A DNA stretch of 64,000 bases from JBBEAM01 sp942491105 (GCA_942491105.1 CALNZX010000001.1:186001-250000), one strand, 5' to 3'; counted from the stretch's first letter, positions 27,601 to 35,634 are shown. Numbers and translations are program-made. The notes: generated by a model from the letters alone, not told the origin.

Positions 27601-30600
27601 TGGCTATGCCGATGTCGAAGGCATCCATCAGGAAGTCAATTCCAGCGGTAACGCGACGGGCAGTCTGACCAATAGCGGCGATATCGAGGTGACCGCGCTC
27701 GGCAACGCGACCGGCGAGACCGCCGCCAGCGGCTGGGCTTCGGCTACCGGGCTGCATCAGGATGTCGAATCCAGTTCGCTCGCCACGGGTACCGTTACCA
27801 ACAGCGGCTCGCTGAATGTTCAGGCCACCGGCCTGGCGACCAGTTTCGATGGCAGTGCCAGCGGAACCGGCACTGCAACCGGTATCTGGCAGGAAATTTC
27901 CGGTGATGATTTCGCGAACGCGAGCGGCACCGTCAACAACACCAGCACCAGCTCGATTGACGTCTCGGTCCTGGCGGACGCCACGGCCAATGGCTTCGCG
28001 AGCGCCTATGCCAATGCCTGGGGCATCTTCCAGGAGGTCGATACCTCTGATGGCGATGCCGTGGGCACCGTCAATAATAGCGGCAGCTTGACGACGTCGT
28101 CTTCGGCCTACGCCGATAGCTCCAACGAAGCAGCAGCGGCCACTGCCGAGGCTGTCGGTATTGAACAGGATATTACTTCCAGCAATTCCAATGTCACGGC
28201 GACCGCGACCAATACGAGCTCCAGCTCGATCGATGTCTCGGCCTTTGCCGAGGCGAACGGCACGGATGCCTCCGCCAACGCAGTGGCTATCGGCACGCGG
28301 CAGACCTTGGAAAGCTTCGGCGGCGGTACGATGACCGCGAACTACACCAACACCGGTGCGGTGACGGTGGAGGCCGAGGCCATTGCGAACGGAGACTCTC
28401 CGAGCTCCTCCAACGCTTTCGCCCAGGCCACGGGGCTCTTCGTGACCCCTGGTTCGTCTTCCGGCGTTCTTAACGTGCTGATCGACAGCGGCGGGACGAT
28501 GAACGTCTCGGCGACGGCGACCGGCGGGACCACGGCTCTGGCGCACGGCCTCTACGTGATGGGCCCGAATATCTCGGGGACCATCGCGCACACCGGCAAT
28601 TCCATGGTGCACGCCAACGCGGGCGCCAGCGGCAATGCCTCGGCCTACGGCATCCTGCTGCAGACCGACCAGTTCAACGGCGTGGTCGGCAACTACGGCA
28701 ACCTGCAGGTGACGGCGACCGGCGGCAACGCCACGGCGTCCGGCATCGTGGTGCAGCGTGGCATGGGCGGCGACGTTGCCGGCAACATCGTGGTCGAGAA
28801 CAACGGCTGGCTGTCCGCCGATATTGCGATCTCGACGCTGAACGCGCCGGATGCCAGCGAGATCCGTCAGCTCGGCGGTCTGATCGAGGGCGATATCCTG
28901 CTCTCGGACACCTACGCCGATACCTTCAATATCTTCGACGGGACGATCGAGGGCGATACCTTCGGGGTCGGCGCCGACGATACGATGAACTTCATGTCGG
29001 GGATCGACGGCCCGACACCGGTCTACCGCGGCAACGTGGATGGCCTGATGGAGATCAACGTGTATCCGGGCTCGGCCTACTTCGACGGCAACGTCACCGA
29101 TACCGGGGAGCTGAACATTCTCGACGACGGCCGTCTGATCGTCTCGGGCGACGACGCGCCGAACGGGCCCTCGCAGATCAACGTGGGGACCTTCAACCAG
29201 TCGTCGATGGGCACCCTGGCCTTCGAGGTGACGCCGACCAGCAACTCGGCGGGTCAGATCATGACCACGGGTAACGCCAATCTCGGCGGGACCATCGAGG
29301 TCGTGCCGCTGGCCGGGATCTACTCGGACATGAGCGAGTACCACAACGTGATCGTTGCCGGCGGCAGCGTGAACGGGACCTTCGACACGGTGCAGGATAC
29401 GGCGCTGCTGGATCTCGAGGCGATCTACGAGCCCGACGAGACGGTGGACCTGACCCTGACGCGGATCGCCTTCGATGCGCCGGACGGCCTGACGCGCAAC
29501 CAGCGCGCCGTGGGCGGGGGTATCGAGAACTCCTACGGTCCGGGGATCGATGGAACCGACTACGGCGACATGATCGGGCTGCTGTTCGCGCTCGACATGG
29601 AGGAGTACCAGGACGCCCTGGATAAGCTGGGCGGTGCCGAGCATGCGCAGGGCCTGGCCTCTCTGATCCAGTCGCAGCGGATGTTCAGGACCTCGATCTT
29701 CGATCACCTTGGCTTCCGCCGCGGTGGCGGCGGGGACGACCAGACCGCCTGGCTGGGCCGCTTCGACTATCTGAGCGACCAGCTGGCCTCTGCGGCGAGC
29801 GACGAGGCGGGGATGTCCTCCGCGGGCGACACCCAGCAGGCCGCGGCGATGGGCAACCACCGCCGCACGCCGGGAACGGTGTCTGTGTGGGCGCGGGCCT
29901 ACGGGGACTTCGGAGACCTGGACGGCGACGAGAACGCGTCCTCCTTCGACGAGGAGCAGTATGGCTTCTCGATCGGCGGCGACGTGCGTGTCGCGGAGTC
30001 CGTGCTGCTGGGTCTTGCCGGCGGCTACTCGGACACCGAGATCGACTTCGACAACGGCAACTCGCTGGACTACGACGGCTTCCAGGTCGCGCTCTACGGC
30101 AGCTTCGATCCGGGTGCCTTCTATCTGGACGGCATGGTGTCCTACGCCTGGTACGACAACGACAGCCGCCGCGACGCCTTCCCGAGCGGGACGGCCAAGG
30201 GGGACTACGACAGCGAGGTCTTCTCGGTGCAGGCCGAGGCGGGCTACGCCTTCGATCTGAACCCTGCGACGGTGACGCCGTTCCTGGGTGTGCGTTACAC
30301 CGAGGCGATGACGGACTCCTTCGACGAGTCGGGAGCTGGGGCCGCCAATCTGAGCGTGGACAGCAACGACGCGGAGTCGCTGACGACGACGCTGGGTGTC
30401 GATCTCTCGGCTGAGTTCAAGGCGGGCGAGGATGTCTACATCATCCCGTCGCTGCGTCTGGGCTGGGAGCACGAGTTCGACGACAGCCACCAGTCGATCG
30501 GGGCGCATTTCGTGGGCGTTCCTTCGAGCGGCTTTACGGTGATCGGCTCGGATGTGGCCGACGACAGCGCGGTGGTTGGCGCCGGCGTGACGGTGGACAT

Positions 30601-30697
30601 CGGCCAGACCTGGCAGCTGTTCCTGGATTACGACGGGCGTCTGAACCAGGATTACACCCAGCACGCGGTCTCCGGCGGCGTGAAGCTGTCCTGGTAG
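21617..30697 (+). CDS. Giant repeat autotransporter, 3026 aa, complete
   Basis: The start at 21617 follows GGGGG and gives MSEFRSSSAIRTLLISTSVLG plus a hydrophobic run ending AVSAKA, a Sec signal peptide. Residues ~100-2230 are several dozen imperfect 43-47-residue repeats with NNSGS-I-x-V / NTSSSSIDV strands, Ala/Ser-alternating stretches and G-I-x-Q-D-V blocks, a composition fitting a long beta-solenoid. No Cys is seen in the repeats. A conserved stalk (~2240-2745) and a C-terminal ~275-residue beta-barrel ending KLSW complete a classical type Va autotransporter. From about residue 2286 on it is nearly identical to the first autotransporter. It is probably a surface fibre for adhesion or aggregation; this is inference. 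Confidence 0.92.
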   Translation: MSEFRSSSAIRTLLISTSVLGLAAGWAVSAKADPGGIEVLDNPSAGPVEVGPLDSTDYILVGNSTVEGSITNQGNVGSSVSASPSANGILVIESEVEDEIVNGPSGTIFGESAGIAVLDSLVGGGIRNEGNVYVESYGLLQVGAFAADDAVGIKVVSNQGADISTSIDNSGLIDVSAEGSGEFFDPLTAYGIRVASSGNVEAQIDNSGDIYVEVDAFSRGGEFGEAAHARGAGISVGNTPNSGFLPTVSLLVEGGEGGPYGPASLDSDVTNSSLSSIDVVVNASGLTAVATATGIEQSAVSTVDSHLDADNSGSINVEANADGEYADAFATGIRQFGSGQTGFGDATNQQISNSGEAVVLAMAEASGLSAVAEASAAGLDQTADGVETARLQAFNSGSLYVGAESVANGFFADAQANAAGTTQFAFVSGQGELFADNTSGSSIDVMAYAEADGDIGADADAAAAGISQIGFNGSQMLQAENSGAITVEAAAEAYAQFAQATAEAVGIGQVASSKIGDASAFALNDEGGEIEVAALAFANGESANAEVIAGGIVQDVFADGDASGDIDNHGSIDVFAVAYSEGFNAESTATGSGITQSVLSGEGAALGDIVNTSGSSIDVTSEAAAFGDYAEAQSMAIGVGQIVEAGGTADAAIDNDGSITVAAESLAQAFESFAAATAEAVGVGQLAFAEGDATGDITNSSPDSIDVTAMAMSYGNAGADAFAGALAGGITQVVGSESSAAHGEIDNDGTISVFAIAGAGSTSGSASAEADAIGVNQEVFGESDATGTIVNSSSDSIDVTALASANGATFGFSGDAVAEADATGIEQSVDSAEGAAFGEIDNTGSISVVSEAFATGGSSGGSGFGFGTVRAVADANGVDQGVEGETGATGYIFNVSDSSIDVSAVAFASAQGNLRASAEANATGVDQYVYSGGASGAAHGEVENTGLISAEATAVASAQSGSASARAESSGIDQDVDSEGDEAIGVVENQGTIVTGSFALASSLESSASANASAVGIDQDVYGEEQQTSASGLITNTSASSIDVSAFAQANASAHANARANAEGIAQNVQSSGSATTGMVDNSGSINVGASAAAYSSSANSRANANAFGIVQDIYGNVSANAEGRIDNSGTVNVSGFASASSFGSANSRASSIGIDQNVDASGSAEGSISNSGNLNVTSVAFAESSNSNANANASARGIVQYVESNVSPDATATTNNSGIIDVFALADVEANSTANARANARGITQTANASGSATATIDNSGTLDVLSVALAHSTSGSASANANGGGIFQEARSGGSSGNATGTITNTSGSSIDVDAFASASGLGSANARANVEGIDQNVYASGNATGTVSNSGSINVNASAFADSSSSFARASANARGVLQDIYGNVSADATASMENSGSIDVAAFADASASGSASANANALGLAQEVSASGNAMATINNSGTLRVSSSAFADSSSNSAEASANARGVVQSANADIDLTASVINSSGSTIDVSAYASANASAFAEAYARATGIDQDVGASGDATATIDNSGSLYVAATALAVSSESDANGEAQARGIDQNVYASGNATGTVTNTSSSSIDVMALANVSASGEADAEANATGIDQFVGGSGAALATVDNSGSINANATALADSSFGEADAYAEASGVNQDVYGNVIADATGMVNNSGTINADATANASGNASAYADADARGLYQGVESSGDATATITNTGSIHANATALATSTSSYASGWAHATGIEQYVAASGNASGTVTNTSGSSIDVMALANVSASGEANAHAGASGINQDVSASGDAQATVDNSGSINANATALANSTNDSASGYAHATGVYQEAEGNLSADATATVNNSGTIGASAMVDVSASAMASAYASTYGINQEVSASGDATATVNNSGTLDASATALADSSNSNASGAAIAQGIFQDVEANGNASGTVTNTSSSSIDVMALANVSASGFADAFASALGVVQIVEASGQGSGTVSNSGRISVSGTAIADSSDSYSSGYADVEGIHQEVNSSGNATGSLTNSGDIEVTALGNATGETAASGWASATGLHQDVESSSLATGTVTNSGSLNVQATGLATSFDGSASGTGTATGIWQEISGDDFANASGTVNNTSTSSIDVSVLADATANGFASAYANAWGIFQEVDTSDGDAVGTVNNSGSLTTSSSAYADSSNEAAAATAEAVGIEQDITSSNSNVTATATNTSSSSIDVSAFAEANGTDASANAVAIGTRQTLESFGGGTMTANYTNTGAVTVEAEAIANGDSPSSSNAFAQATGLFVTPGSSSGVLNVLIDSGGTMNVSATATGGTTALAHGLYVMGPNISGTIAHTGNSMVHANAGASGNASAYGILLQTDQFNGVVGNYGNLQVTATGGNATASGIVVQRGMGGDVAGNIVVENNGWLSADIAISTLNAPDASEIRQLGGLIEGDILLSDTYADTFNIFDGTIEGDTFGVGADDTMNFMSGIDGPTPVYRGNVDGLMEINVYPGSAYFDGNVTDTGELNILDDGRLIVSGDDAPNGPSQINVGTFNQSSMGTLAFEVTPTSNSAGQIMTTGNANLGGTIEVVPLAGIYSDMSEYHNVIVAGGSVNGTFDTVQDTALLDLEAIYEPDETVDLTLTRIAFDAPDGLTRNQRAVGGGIENSYGPGIDGTDYGDMIGLLFALDMEEYQDALDKLGGAEHAQGLASLIQSQRMFRTSIFDHLGFRRGGGGDDQTAWLGRFDYLSDQLASAASDEAGMSSAGDTQQAAAMGNHRRTPGTVSVWARAYGDFGDLDGDENASSFDEEQYGFSIGGDVRVAESVLLGLAGGYSDTEIDFDNGNSLDYDGFQVALYGSFDPGAFYLDGMVSYAWYDNDSRRDAFPSGTAKGDYDSEVFSVQAEAGYAFDLNPATVTPFLGVRYTEAMTDSFDESGAGAANLSVDSNDAESLTTTLGVDLSAEFKAGEDVYIIPSLRLGWEHEFDDSHQSIGAHFVGVPSSGFTVIGSDVADDSAVVGAGVTVDIGQTWQLFLDYDGRLNQDYTQHAVSGGVKLSW
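22400..28310 (+). repeat. Passenger-domain tandem repeats, copy 2
   Basis: About 6 kb of degenerate in-frame repeats of about 130-140 bp. Two unit types tend to alternate: N(T/S)SSSSIDV-M-A-L-A-N-V-S-A-S-G and NNSGSINANATALADSS, each closed by G-I-x-Q-(D/E)-V. Repeats toward the 3' half are more alike than those at the 5' end, suggesting ongoing local homogenisation. Confidence 0.85.
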
Positions 30698-30785
30698 CCT
30701 GACGGGGGCGCAAGCCCGCCCACGGGCCTCACAGGCCAAGAACAGACGACGGGCGCCGCTCAACAGCGGCGCCCGTTGCTTTTTT
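28473..30785 (+). repeat. Near-identical 2.3-kb direct repeat, copy 2 (partner 3454-5766)
   Basis: Collinear with 3454-5766. Protein differences I could find in this block are D/N, A/G, S/N and V/I near the start, then V/I, G/A, H/Y and N/D; the rest is identical. Just upstream of the block the two genes diverge with indels. Confidence 0.93.
30749..30785 (+). terminator. Rho-independent terminator of second autotransporter
   Basis: Same 12-bp stem as at 5731 (30749-30760 with 30765-30776, loop CAAC), then TGC and six T. Confidence 0.92.
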
Positions 30786-30885
30786 GTGCATCCTGACAAA
30801 GGCCTCATGGCTTCCCACCTATGAGACATGCCGAACGCGCGGCATGCCCTCCTGGCATGTCGGCGCGATTTATCAGGAGGTGGAG

Positions 30886-31434
30886 ATGAAAAAAGCATTG
30901 GGATTGCTGCGGGCAGGGCCTCTGCTCGGCCTGGCCGGGCTTTGCGCAGCCCTTGCTTGCGTTGGATTGGCGTCCGCTGCCGAGGGCAAGGCGACGGCGG
31001 AGCTCATAGACAGCAGCGGTGAGCAGGTCGGCAGCGTGGATTTGAGCGAAACGCCCCACGGCGTATGGCTGAAGATCTCCCTCGATGGCTTGGCGCCGGG
31101 CAGCCATGCCTTTCACATTCATGAAACCGGCGTCTGCGAAGCGCCCTTCAAGACCGCGGGGGGCCACTTCAACCCCACGGGTGCGTCACATGGCATGTTG
31201 TCGCATCAGGGCATGCATGCCGGCGATTTGCCAAACATTCACAGCGATGGCGCGGCGCAGCAGATCGAGATTCTCGCAGCAGCGGTAACCTTGGCGCCAG
31301 GTAAGCCGAATTCCTTGTTCGACGCCGATGGTTCCGCGATCGTTATTCACGCCGCAGGGGACGACTACATCAGCGATCCAGCTGGAAATGCCGGGGATCG
31401 GATCGTCTGCGGCGTGATTACGCCGCAGAACTAG
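30886..31434 (+). CDS. sodC: Periplasmic Cu/Zn superoxide dismutase
   Basis: 182 aa. It converts superoxide to hydrogen peroxide and oxygen in the periplasm. A signal peptide (to about LASAAEG) precedes the SOD fold. Metal ligands are visible in HAFHIHETG (Cu), GGHFNPTGASHG (Cu/Zn), NIHSDG (Zn), with the substrate-guiding Arg and the second disulfide Cys in GDRIVCGVI and the first Cys in GVCEAP. The ATG at 30886 is preceded by CAGGAGGTGGAG. The gene is monocistronic, between the autotransporter terminator and the Fur-like box of the iron operon. Confidence 0.94.
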   Translation: MKKALGLLRAGPLLGLAGLCAALACVGLASAAEGKATAELIDSSGEQVGSVDLSETPHGVWLKISLDGLAPGSHAFHIHETGVCEAPFKTAGGHFNPTGASHGMLSHQGMHAGDLPNIHSDGAAQQIEILAAAVTLAPGKPNSLFDADGSAIVIHAAGDDYISDPAGNAGDRIVCGVITPQN

Positions 31435-31489
31435 GGGGTCCGGAACAGCGCGCCGATAGCAAGGCCTTGCCAAGACCATAGCTATATGA

Positions 31490-31516
31490 TGAAAATGCCA
31501 ATCATTCGCATTATCA
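31490..31516. promoter_or_regulatory. Fur-box-like palindrome upstream of the iron operon
   Basis: A 27-bp near-palindrome centred on 31503. The left half TGAAAATGCCAAT and the right half ATTCGCATTATCA pair at all but two positions per arm. It matches the GATAATGATAATCATTATC type of Fur/Irr site in composition and spacing, and lies 120 bp before the imelysin start. It implies induction of the operon under iron limitation; binding by Fur rather than Irr is inference. Confidence 0.75.
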
Positions 31517-31635
31517 TCTGCTGGATACCTGTCCCTTAGCGTTTGTTCGCGCCGGACAGGGCGAGAGTCTCCGCTAGGTAGCCGAACAACGGCGGCCGGA
31601 GCCCAGCTGGCAAGAGCCTTGGAAGGAGTTCGTCA

Positions 31636-32925
31636 ATGAAGTCTTGGATACTGCCGCCCATGCTTGGCGCGGCCCTGGTGGCGTCGGCTGCCTTCGCCTT
31701 TCCCGAGCCCGCGCAGGCCGCAGAGGAAAAGCGAGCGATCCTGCTGACCTACGCCGACATCGCGCATGCTGGATACGAGGATTCTCTTATTCGGGCCCGC
31801 GAATTACAGACCACGGTTGAGGCACTGATCGAGAATCCCTCGGAACAGGCCATGGCCGCGGCCCGTGCCGCCTGGCTGGCCGCGCGCGACCCCTATATGC
31901 AGACCGAGGTCTTTCGCTTCGGCAACGCCGTGGTCGACGACTGGGAGGGCAAGGTGAACGCCTGGCCGCTCGATGAGGGCTTGATCGATTACGTTGCGCC
32001 TGCCTATGGCGAAAGCTCCGAAGACAATCCGGCCTATACCGCGAACGTCATTGCCAACAGCGCCCTCAGAATTGGCGGAGAAAGCCTGGATACCTCGGTA
32101 ATCAGCAAGCGCCTGCTGGAGGAGCAACTTCAGGAGCTGGGCGGTATCGAGGCCAATGTGGCGACCGGTTATCATGCCATCGAGTTTCTGCTTTGGGGCC
32201 AGGATCTCAATGGCACGAAGGCCGGTGCCGGACAGCGCAGTTGGAAGGACTATGCCTCTGGGGAGAACTGCGCGAACGGCAGTTGCGAGCGCCGGGCGCG
32301 TTATCTCAGCACCGTGACGGAACTTCTCATCGACGATCTTGCATGGATGACCGCGCAGTGGGCACCGGAGGGCGCGGCGCGCAGCGCCCTGCTCCAAGGC
32401 GATCCCGACGAGGGTCTGGCCAGGATTCTGACCGGCATCGGCAGCCTGTCCTACGGAGAGCTGGCCGGCGAGCGCATGCAGCTTGGTTTGATGCTGCACG
32501 ATCCCGAAGAGGAGCACGATTGCTTCTCCGACAATACCCACAATAGCCACTACTTCGACGTGGCCGGGATGCTCAACGTCTACACCGGGACCTACACGAG
32601 AATCGACGGCCGCAAGGTGATCGGTCCTGCGGTTTCTCATCTCGCCGCCGAAAGGGCGCCTGAGGCGAACGCGGTCATGCTGGCCAAGCTGAAGGCGAGC
32701 GAGGCTGCGATGGGCGCTCTGAAACGGCGTGGTGATAGCGTCGAGGCTTACGATCAGATGCTCGGCGTCGATAATCCCGAGGGCAATGCCGTGGTCCAGG
32801 CGGCCATCGATGCCTTGACCGCGCAGACCAGGGCGCTGGAAGCCGTGGTCGCGGAGCTTGGCCTGGAGCCGATCGCCGTTGAAGGCTCCGATAGCCTCGA
32901 CAACCCAGAGGCGGTATTCCAGTAA
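31636..32925 (+). CDS. Imelysin-family iron-regulated protein (IrpA-like)
   Basis: 429 aa, periplasmic, with a signal peptide (MKSWILPPMLGAALVASAAF, cleavage near AQA-AEE). The imelysin signature G-x-H-x-x-E is GYHAIE at 178-183, followed by FLLWGQDL as usual. A second block, DCFSDNTHNSHYFDV, is typical of the longer IrpA type. Imelysins are thought to bind iron or haem at the cell surface or periplasm; they are M75 peptidase-like but without shown protease activity. Strong GGAAGGAG upstream. First gene of a four-gene operon behind the Fur-like box. Confidence 0.9.
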   Translation: MKSWILPPMLGAALVASAAFAFPEPAQAAEEKRAILLTYADIAHAGYEDSLIRARELQTTVEALIENPSEQAMAAARAAWLAARDPYMQTEVFRFGNAVVDDWEGKVNAWPLDEGLIDYVAPAYGESSEDNPAYTANVIANSALRIGGESLDTSVISKRLLEEQLQELGGIEANVATGYHAIEFLLWGQDLNGTKAGAGQRSWKDYASGENCANGSCERRARYLSTVTELLIDDLAWMTAQWAPEGAARSALLQGDPDEGLARILTGIGSLSYGELAGERMQLGLMLHDPEEEHDCFSDNTHNSHYFDVAGMLNVYTGTYTRIDGRKVIGPAVSHLAAERAPEANAVMLAKLKASEAAMGALKRRGDSVEAYDQMLGVDNPEGNAVVQAAIDALTAQTRALEAVVAELGLEPIAVEGSDSLDNPEAVFQ

Positions 32926-32934
32926 TAGATTGCG

Positions 32935-32967
32935 CGAAGCCGGAGCGGTTTCCGCGCTCCGGCTTCG
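32935..32967 (+). other. Intercistronic hairpin after the first imelysin gene
   Basis: Perfect 13-bp stem cgaagccggagcg (32935-32947) with cgctccggcttcg (32955-32967), 7-nt loop, no T run. It lies in the 61-bp gap before the di-heme gene, so it could act as an mRNA stabiliser or partial terminator that favours expression of the first gene. Confidence 0.7.
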
Positions 32968-32986
32968 TGGAGCATCGAGCGAGTAT

Positions 32987-34501
32987 ATGCGGCGACTTAA
33001 AACTTGGCTTTCGCGGTCCATCGCGCCTTTCCTCGGCGTGACGCTTGCTGTTGCCGCAGCCTTTGCCTATGCCGCCGAGCGCGACGAGGCGCGGGAACGA
33101 ATCGCCGAGGTAACGCAGCCGACAACGGATTTTTCCCAGCCGGAGGCTTTTGAGCGGCGTCCCGCCGGCGCGGCGACGGTGTTCGAGCGGATCAACCGCG
33201 ACATCTTTTCGCAGCCGTCCGGAAACATGTCCTTCGAGCGGGAGCTCGACTTCAAGGTCGGCAATGGGATCTTCCGCAAGATCTGGGTCTCCTCGCCAAG
33301 CTCGACCATCTCGTCGGATGGGCTGGGTCCCTTGTTCAATGCGCGCTCCTGCCAACGCTGCCATCTCAAGGACGGGCGCGGGCACCCGCCGGCGCCGGAA
33401 GAAGCCGGAGTATCGATGTTTCTGCGGTTGTCGATTCCGCCGCAGAATGAGCGCCAGCGCCAGGCGCTCGCCACCCGCCGCCTGTCCGTTATCCCGGAAC
33501 CGACCTATGGCGGGCAGCTGCAGAATTTCTCGATCCAGGGGCATCTTGCCGAGGGCGAGATGAAGATCTCCTACGAGGAGTTTTCCGTAGCCCTTGCCGG
33601 CGGCGAAGAGGTGGTTCTTCGCAAGCCGCGTTACGAGATCGCCGGGCTGAACTATGGCCCGCTGCATCCCGAGACCATGCTTTCGCCGCGCATCGCGCCG
33701 CCAATGATCGGCGTCGGCTTGCTAGAGGCCATCCTCGAGGAGGATATCCTCGCGGATGCGGATCCGGAGGACTCCGATGGCGATGGCATTTCAGGGCGCG
33801 CCAATTGGGTCTGGGATGACGGTTCCGGGCAGGTTTCCCTTGGCCGTTTCGGCTGGAAAGCCGGCGAACCCAGCGTCGCGCAGCAGTCGGCCCATGCCTT
33901 CCGTGGAGATATCGGCATTTCGACGCCGTTGCTGCCGGACCCCTATGGCGATTGCAGCGCCGCCCAGACCGCCTGCCGTGAGGCGCCCCATGGCGGAAAC
34001 GGCGAGGGAGAGACCGTCGAGGCCACAGCGGCGATGTTCGATGCCTTGGTCTTCTATAGCCGCAATCTTGCGGTGCCGGCGCGCCGCGACATCGACACCC
34101 CGCAGGTGCTGGATGGCAAGCGCCTGTTCTACGAGTCCGGCTGCATCGCCTGCCATCGCCCGAAGTACGTCACGCGACGGGATTCCTTCGGCGAGGAGCA
34201 GTCCTTCCAGCTGATCTGGCCCTACAGCGATCTGCTGCTGCACGACATGGGGGAGGGGCTTGCCGATGGCCGCCCGGAAGGCGAGGCCTCGGGGCGCGAG
34301 TGGCGCACGGCGCCGCTCTGGGGGATTGGCCTGACGGAAACCGTCAGCGGACATAGCCTGTTTCTCCACGATGGCCGGGCGCGTAACCTGTTGGAAGCGA
34401 TCCTCTGGCATGGCGGCGAGGCCGAGGACTCGCGGCTTAGAGTTGTCGAGATGACGCGGCAGGAACGCGCGGCCTTGATCGCCTTTTTGCAATCCCTGTG
34501 A
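32987..34501 (+). CDS. Di-heme oxidoreductase (DHOR/DUF1111, c-type)
   Basis: 504 aa, exported by an N-terminal signal segment (LKTWLSRSIAPFLGVTLAVAAAFAYA). Two c-haem motifs are present: SCQRCHLKDGRG at 121-132 and GCIACHRP at about 380. RNLLEAILWHGGEAE near the C-terminus is typical of the putative thiol-oxidoreductase/DHOR family, distantly related to MauG and CcpA peroxidases. It is encoded between two imelysins, the standard context for this family in alphaproteobacteria, and presumably handles the redox state of periplasmic iron; the reaction is not known. The ATG at 32987 was chosen for the signal peptide. Confidence 0.88.
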   Translation: MRRLKTWLSRSIAPFLGVTLAVAAAFAYAAERDEARERIAEVTQPTTDFSQPEAFERRPAGAATVFERINRDIFSQPSGNMSFERELDFKVGNGIFRKIWVSSPSSTISSDGLGPLFNARSCQRCHLKDGRGHPPAPEEAGVSMFLRLSIPPQNERQRQALATRRLSVIPEPTYGGQLQNFSIQGHLAEGEMKISYEEFSVALAGGEEVVLRKPRYEIAGLNYGPLHPETMLSPRIAPPMIGVGLLEAILEEDILADADPEDSDGDGISGRANWVWDDGSGQVSLGRFGWKAGEPSVAQQSAHAFRGDIGISTPLLPDPYGDCSAAQTACREAPHGGNGEGETVEATAAMFDALVFYSRNLAVPARRDIDTPQVLDGKRLFYESGCIACHRPKYVTRRDSFGEEQSFQLIWPYSDLLLHDMGEGLADGRPEGEASGREWRTAPLWGIGLTETVSGHSLFLHDGRARNLLEAILWHGGEAEDSRLRVVEMTRQERAALIAFLQSL

Positions 34502-35634
34502 TGGAGCGAAGCGTGAACCCGATTGCGCGCCACGGATCATGGTTGCTCCTCGGCCTGATCGTGCTGCTGACAGGGCAGCCGTCCTGGGCGGAGGAAGCGC
34601 TGAACGAGGAGGCCTATGCCGAAGCCAATGCAGCTCTGGTGGAAAATCATGTCCTGCCGCGCTATCGCGGCTTCGAGGCCGCGACGGCGGATTTTGCGGC
34701 CGTGTCGCAGAGGTACTGCGCCGATCCAAGCAAGGGCGAACTCGAGGCCGTGCGGGCACGGTACAACGGGGCGCTTGATGCTTGGATGGCGGTGCAGCAC
34801 CTGCGCTTCGGTCCATCGGAGCTCTTCCTCAGGGCCTACCGCATCGCTTTCTGGCCGCAGGCCCAGGGACGCTTCGCGGAACTCGTCGCGGAATTGCTCG
34901 CCGAGGAGACTCCTGAGAAACTAACGCAAGAGAGTTTCAGCACGGTCGGCGTTGCCGTGCAGGGATTCCCCGCAGCCGAAATTCTGCTCCACGACGGCAC
35001 CGGTTTGACGGAAGCCGCGGACGGCCGAGTCAGCCGCTGCGATCTGCTGCGCGCCATTGCCGGAAACCTCTCTGGTATCGCGAGCGAGATTCGCCGGGAG
35101 TGGCAGGACGGGGCCGAACCCTTCCGCAAACTCTTTGCGCATCCGGGCCAGGACAATCCCTACTTCGCGAGCCATCGCGACGCGACGTTGATGTTCTTCA
35201 AGGCGCTGCACGATGAGTTGCAGTTGATCGTCGACGTCAAACTGAAACCGGCACTGGGAGAAAGCGCCGGTGAAGCTCAGCCGAAACTCCTGGAGTCCCC
35301 TTTGAGCGGGCGCGCCCTGCGCAACATCCGTCTCAATCTTGCAGCACTCGAGGGGCTTTATCTTGGCGAAGGAGGAGCGGGCTTGAGCGAACTTGTGACG
35401 CGCAGCAGCCGCGATCCCGAGCTCGATCCCCTGATGCGCAAGGCTTTCGGCATAACCCGGGAAACGGCGCGTACCCTCGACGAGCCTCTTGCGGAGGCCC
35501 TGAGCGATCCGGAGCTTCGGCCGCGGGTGGAAAAACTCCTGACCCAGGTGACGGCGCTCAAGCAGATCGTCAAGACGCGAGTCGCCGCGGCGCTCGGTGT
35601 TTCCGTGGGGTTCAATGCGCTCGATGGCGATTGA
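34501..35634 (+). CDS. Second imelysin-family protein
   Basis: 377 aa with a signal peptide (GSWLLLGLIVLLTGQPSWA). It is shorter than the first imelysin. The expected G-x-H-x-x-E motif reads GFPAAE, so the His is lost while the Glu remains; this matches the second imelysin copy in such operons, which may bind metal differently. The ATG overlaps the stop of the di-heme gene by one base (TGATG at 34499-34503), indicating coupling. It overlaps the next gene by 20 bases. Confidence 0.85.
   Translation: MERSVNPIARHGSWLLLGLIVLLTGQPSWAEEALNEEAYAEANAALVENHVLPRYRGFEAATADFAAVSQRYCADPSKGELEAVRARYNGALDAWMAVQHLRFGPSELFLRAYRIAFWPQAQGRFAELVAELLAEETPEKLTQESFSTVGVAVQGFPAAEILLHDGTGLTEAADGRVSRCDLLRAIAGNLSGIASEIRREWQDGAEPFRKLFAHPGQDNPYFASHRDATLMFFKALHDELQLIVDVKLKPALGESAGEAQPKLLESPLSGRALRNIRLNLAALEGLYLGEGGAGLSELVTRSSRDPELDPLMRKAFGITRETARTLDEPLAEALSDPELRPRVEKLLTQVTALKQIVKTRVAAALGVSVGFNALDGD

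Noticed and set aside
25586..30898. A 1770-codon open frame on the minus strand, opposite the giant autotransporter
   Set aside because: It has Arg/Val/His-rich composition with no domains, runs exactly antisense to the repeats, and is explained by strong codon bias in the sense gene. Similar antisense frames lie at 1539-3137, 3255-5645 and 21593-23323.
32987..34501. MauG or cytochrome c peroxidase assignment for the di-heme protein
   Set aside because: Operon context, the C-terminal RNLLEAILWHGG block and overall length fit the DHOR/DUF1111 family better.
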